7,026 nucleotides of DNA from NCBI GenBank assembly GCA_020056205.1, contig JAGVIF010000223.1:1-7026 (forward strand). Direction: 5' to 3'. The stretch is from Lentisphaeria bacterium (GTDB lineage Bacteria; Verrucomicrobiota; Lentisphaeria; Victivallales; GWF2-50-93). A program made the position numbers and the translations under genes. This document shows, piece after piece, positions 6,393 to 7,026 of the stretch. The notes beneath the pieces are model-generated. The model ran no database searches and was not told where the DNA came from. It saw nothing but the letters and a program-made list of their open reading frames with translations. Position 1 is the stretch's first letter, and every line of letters begins with the position of its first letter.

Positions 6393-6890
6393 TTATAATA
6401 TCTCATCTTCTTTATTTATATCCATTCCGTTCTTTCTAAGAGGTATGGCCTCGAACCCATACGCTAATCTGTAAATGAAAAAGTAAAAGAAAGGCTTGCA
6501 ATTATATTTCCCTAAAAAATTAGTATTGTAAAGCTGATCACAGGTCAAATGCAACAGAAACCCAACGAAAACAGCGATAAGAACAGGTAAAGGTTTGTGT
6601 AAGATAATGACGCCTAAAAAAACAACAAACTCCCAGGAATGGAAAATAAAATAATTTTTATTTATAATCTTAAAAGAGCAAAAAGCCTTCATCATTTCTT
6701 TAAGCGATACGACCCTCCTTCGAATTATAAGATAATCAATGGCATGATCGCTGTCAACCAGGACAGTTGAAAGCATCGCAATAAATGATAGAAAAACATT
6801 TTTGCATATACAAAAATAAATAATCCCCAAAGGGACGGCAGTTATAATGTGTGATTTAATTTTCAAGAATTCATTATCCCTTACGGGCAT
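6393..6890 (-). CDS. Small membrane protein with YdjM/DUF457-like metal-dependent hydrolase signature
   Basis: A 165-residue hydrophobic protein. Membrane-compatible stretches lie at about residues 15-45, 82-116 and 133-146. Polar residues are spaced as in the YdjM/DUF457 group of membrane-bound putative metal-dependent hydrolases: His14 near the N-terminus, a D46-x-D48-H49 motif followed by Asp52, an H84-S-W-E87 motif, and H114-x-x-x-D118 at the end of a hydrophobic helix. These could form a metal site near the membrane face. I assign the family by motif pattern only. The usual HRG-x-THS segment of YdjM is reduced here to FHSWE, so it may be a distinct family. The ATG at 6890-6888 overlaps the end of the carbamoyltransferase gene by 10 bases and has only a weak CAGAG upstream, so it probably depends on ribosomes from that gene. 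Substrate is unknown; a lipid-linked or phosphorylated glycan intermediate is a guess from context. Confidence 0.8.
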   Translation of the reverse strand: MPVRDNEFLKIKSHIITAVPLGIIYFCICKNVFLSFIAMLSTVLVDSDHAIDYLIIRRRVVSLKEMMKAFCSFKIINKNYFIFHSWEFVVFLGVIILHKPLPVLIAVFVGFLLHLTCDQLYNTNFLGKYNCKPFFYFFIYRLAYGFEAIPLRKNGMDINKEDEIL

Positions 6891-7026
6891 CTCTGTTTTT
6901 CAATAAGATATTTTCCAAGGACGAGAATGTCTATGTCTGTTGAAAAGAAGCATTCGAGCGCATCTTTGGGGCTGTTGACAATTGGCATTCCCATAACATT
7001 AAAAGAAGTATTCAGTATGACGGGAA
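6881..7026 (-). CDS. Carbamoyltransferase, NodU/CmcH family (C-terminal fragment, 5' end outside window)
   Basis: Reading the minus strand in from the window edge gives 47 residues ending in TAA at 6883-6881. The fragment begins [16 protein letters not shown] and ends in an [13 protein letters not shown] stretch. This matches the conserved C-terminus of NodU/CmcH/TobZ O-carbamoyltransferases, whose usual form is LNTSFN-x-x-G-x-PIV, then a P-x-DA helix, then ID-x-LVLG. Family members are about 570-610 residues, so more than 500 residues lie beyond the edge. These enzymes use carbamoyl phosphate and ATP to place a carbamoyl group on a hydroxyl; in a glycan locus the likely acceptor is a sugar or sugar nucleotide, which is inference. 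The family often has Glu in G-E-PIV, and here it is Met. The catalytic metal-binding and carbamoyl-adenylate sites are not visible. The stop codon lies inside the next gene (10-base overlap), indicating co-translation. Confidence 0.88.
   Translation of the reverse strand, partial: PVILNTSFNVMGMPIVNSPKDALECFFSTDIDILVLGKYLIEKQRCP

Noticed and set aside
6380..6406. Longer start of the dehydrogenase at 6406
   Set aside because: It would overlap the upstream gene by 14 bases, has no properly spaced ribosome site, and adds nine residues outside the conserved fold.
376..7026. Search for a defence, toxin-antitoxin or phage module
   Set aside because: Every gene fits polysaccharide synthesis or modification; no nuclease, helicase, toxin, integrase or structural phage protein is present.

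Overview
The window reads as one end of a surface-polysaccharide (O-antigen, capsule or exopolysaccharide) locus from a Gram-negative-type, moderately AT-rich bacterium. No rRNA or other taxonomic marker is present, so lineage is inference. The gene mix and the simple-repeat-rich spacer resemble what I know from uncultivated anaerobic lineages such as Desulfobacterota, Omnitrophota or anammox-type Planctomycetota, but I cannot choose among them.

All eight genes lie on the minus strand and are read from the right edge leftward. Neighbouring genes either overlap or are separated by at most 13 bases, which argues for a single transcript. In transcription order they are: the C-terminal end of a NodU/CmcH-type carbamoyltransferase (cut by the window edge); a small membrane protein with a YdjM/DUF457-like metal-hydrolase signature; a Gfo/Idh/MocA sugar-nucleotide dehydrogenase; a left-handed beta-helix N-acyltransferase; a DegT-type PLP aminotransferase; a family 2 glycosyltransferase; a B12-binding-type radical SAM protein; and a zinc-ribbon SAM methyltransferase.

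The central trio has the same content and order as wlbA-wlbB-wlbC of Bordetella (wbpB, wbpD and wbpE in Pseudomonas). That set oxidises C3 of a UDP-N-acetylhexosaminuronic acid, transaminates it and acetylates the new amine, giving a UDP-2,3-diacetamido-2,3-dideoxy-uronic acid. The glycosyltransferase would transfer a sugar. The carbamoyltransferase, radical SAM protein and methyltransferase would decorate the glycan or its precursor. The 6-dehydrogenase that makes the uronic acid, any 2-epimerase, and polymerase or flippase genes are not in this window.

The leftmost 375 bases are non-coding. They contain an unusual succession of short tandem repeats with different periods (7, 7, 8, 6, 3 and 13 bases), a 9-bp inverted repeat and a perfect 8-bp hairpin that may terminate the operon. 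Apart from this spacer, the points most worth attention are the translationally coupled radical SAM/methyltransferase pair and the membrane hydrolase-like protein overlapping the carbamoyltransferase. I see no sign of a defence system, mobile element, CRISPR array or RNA gene.
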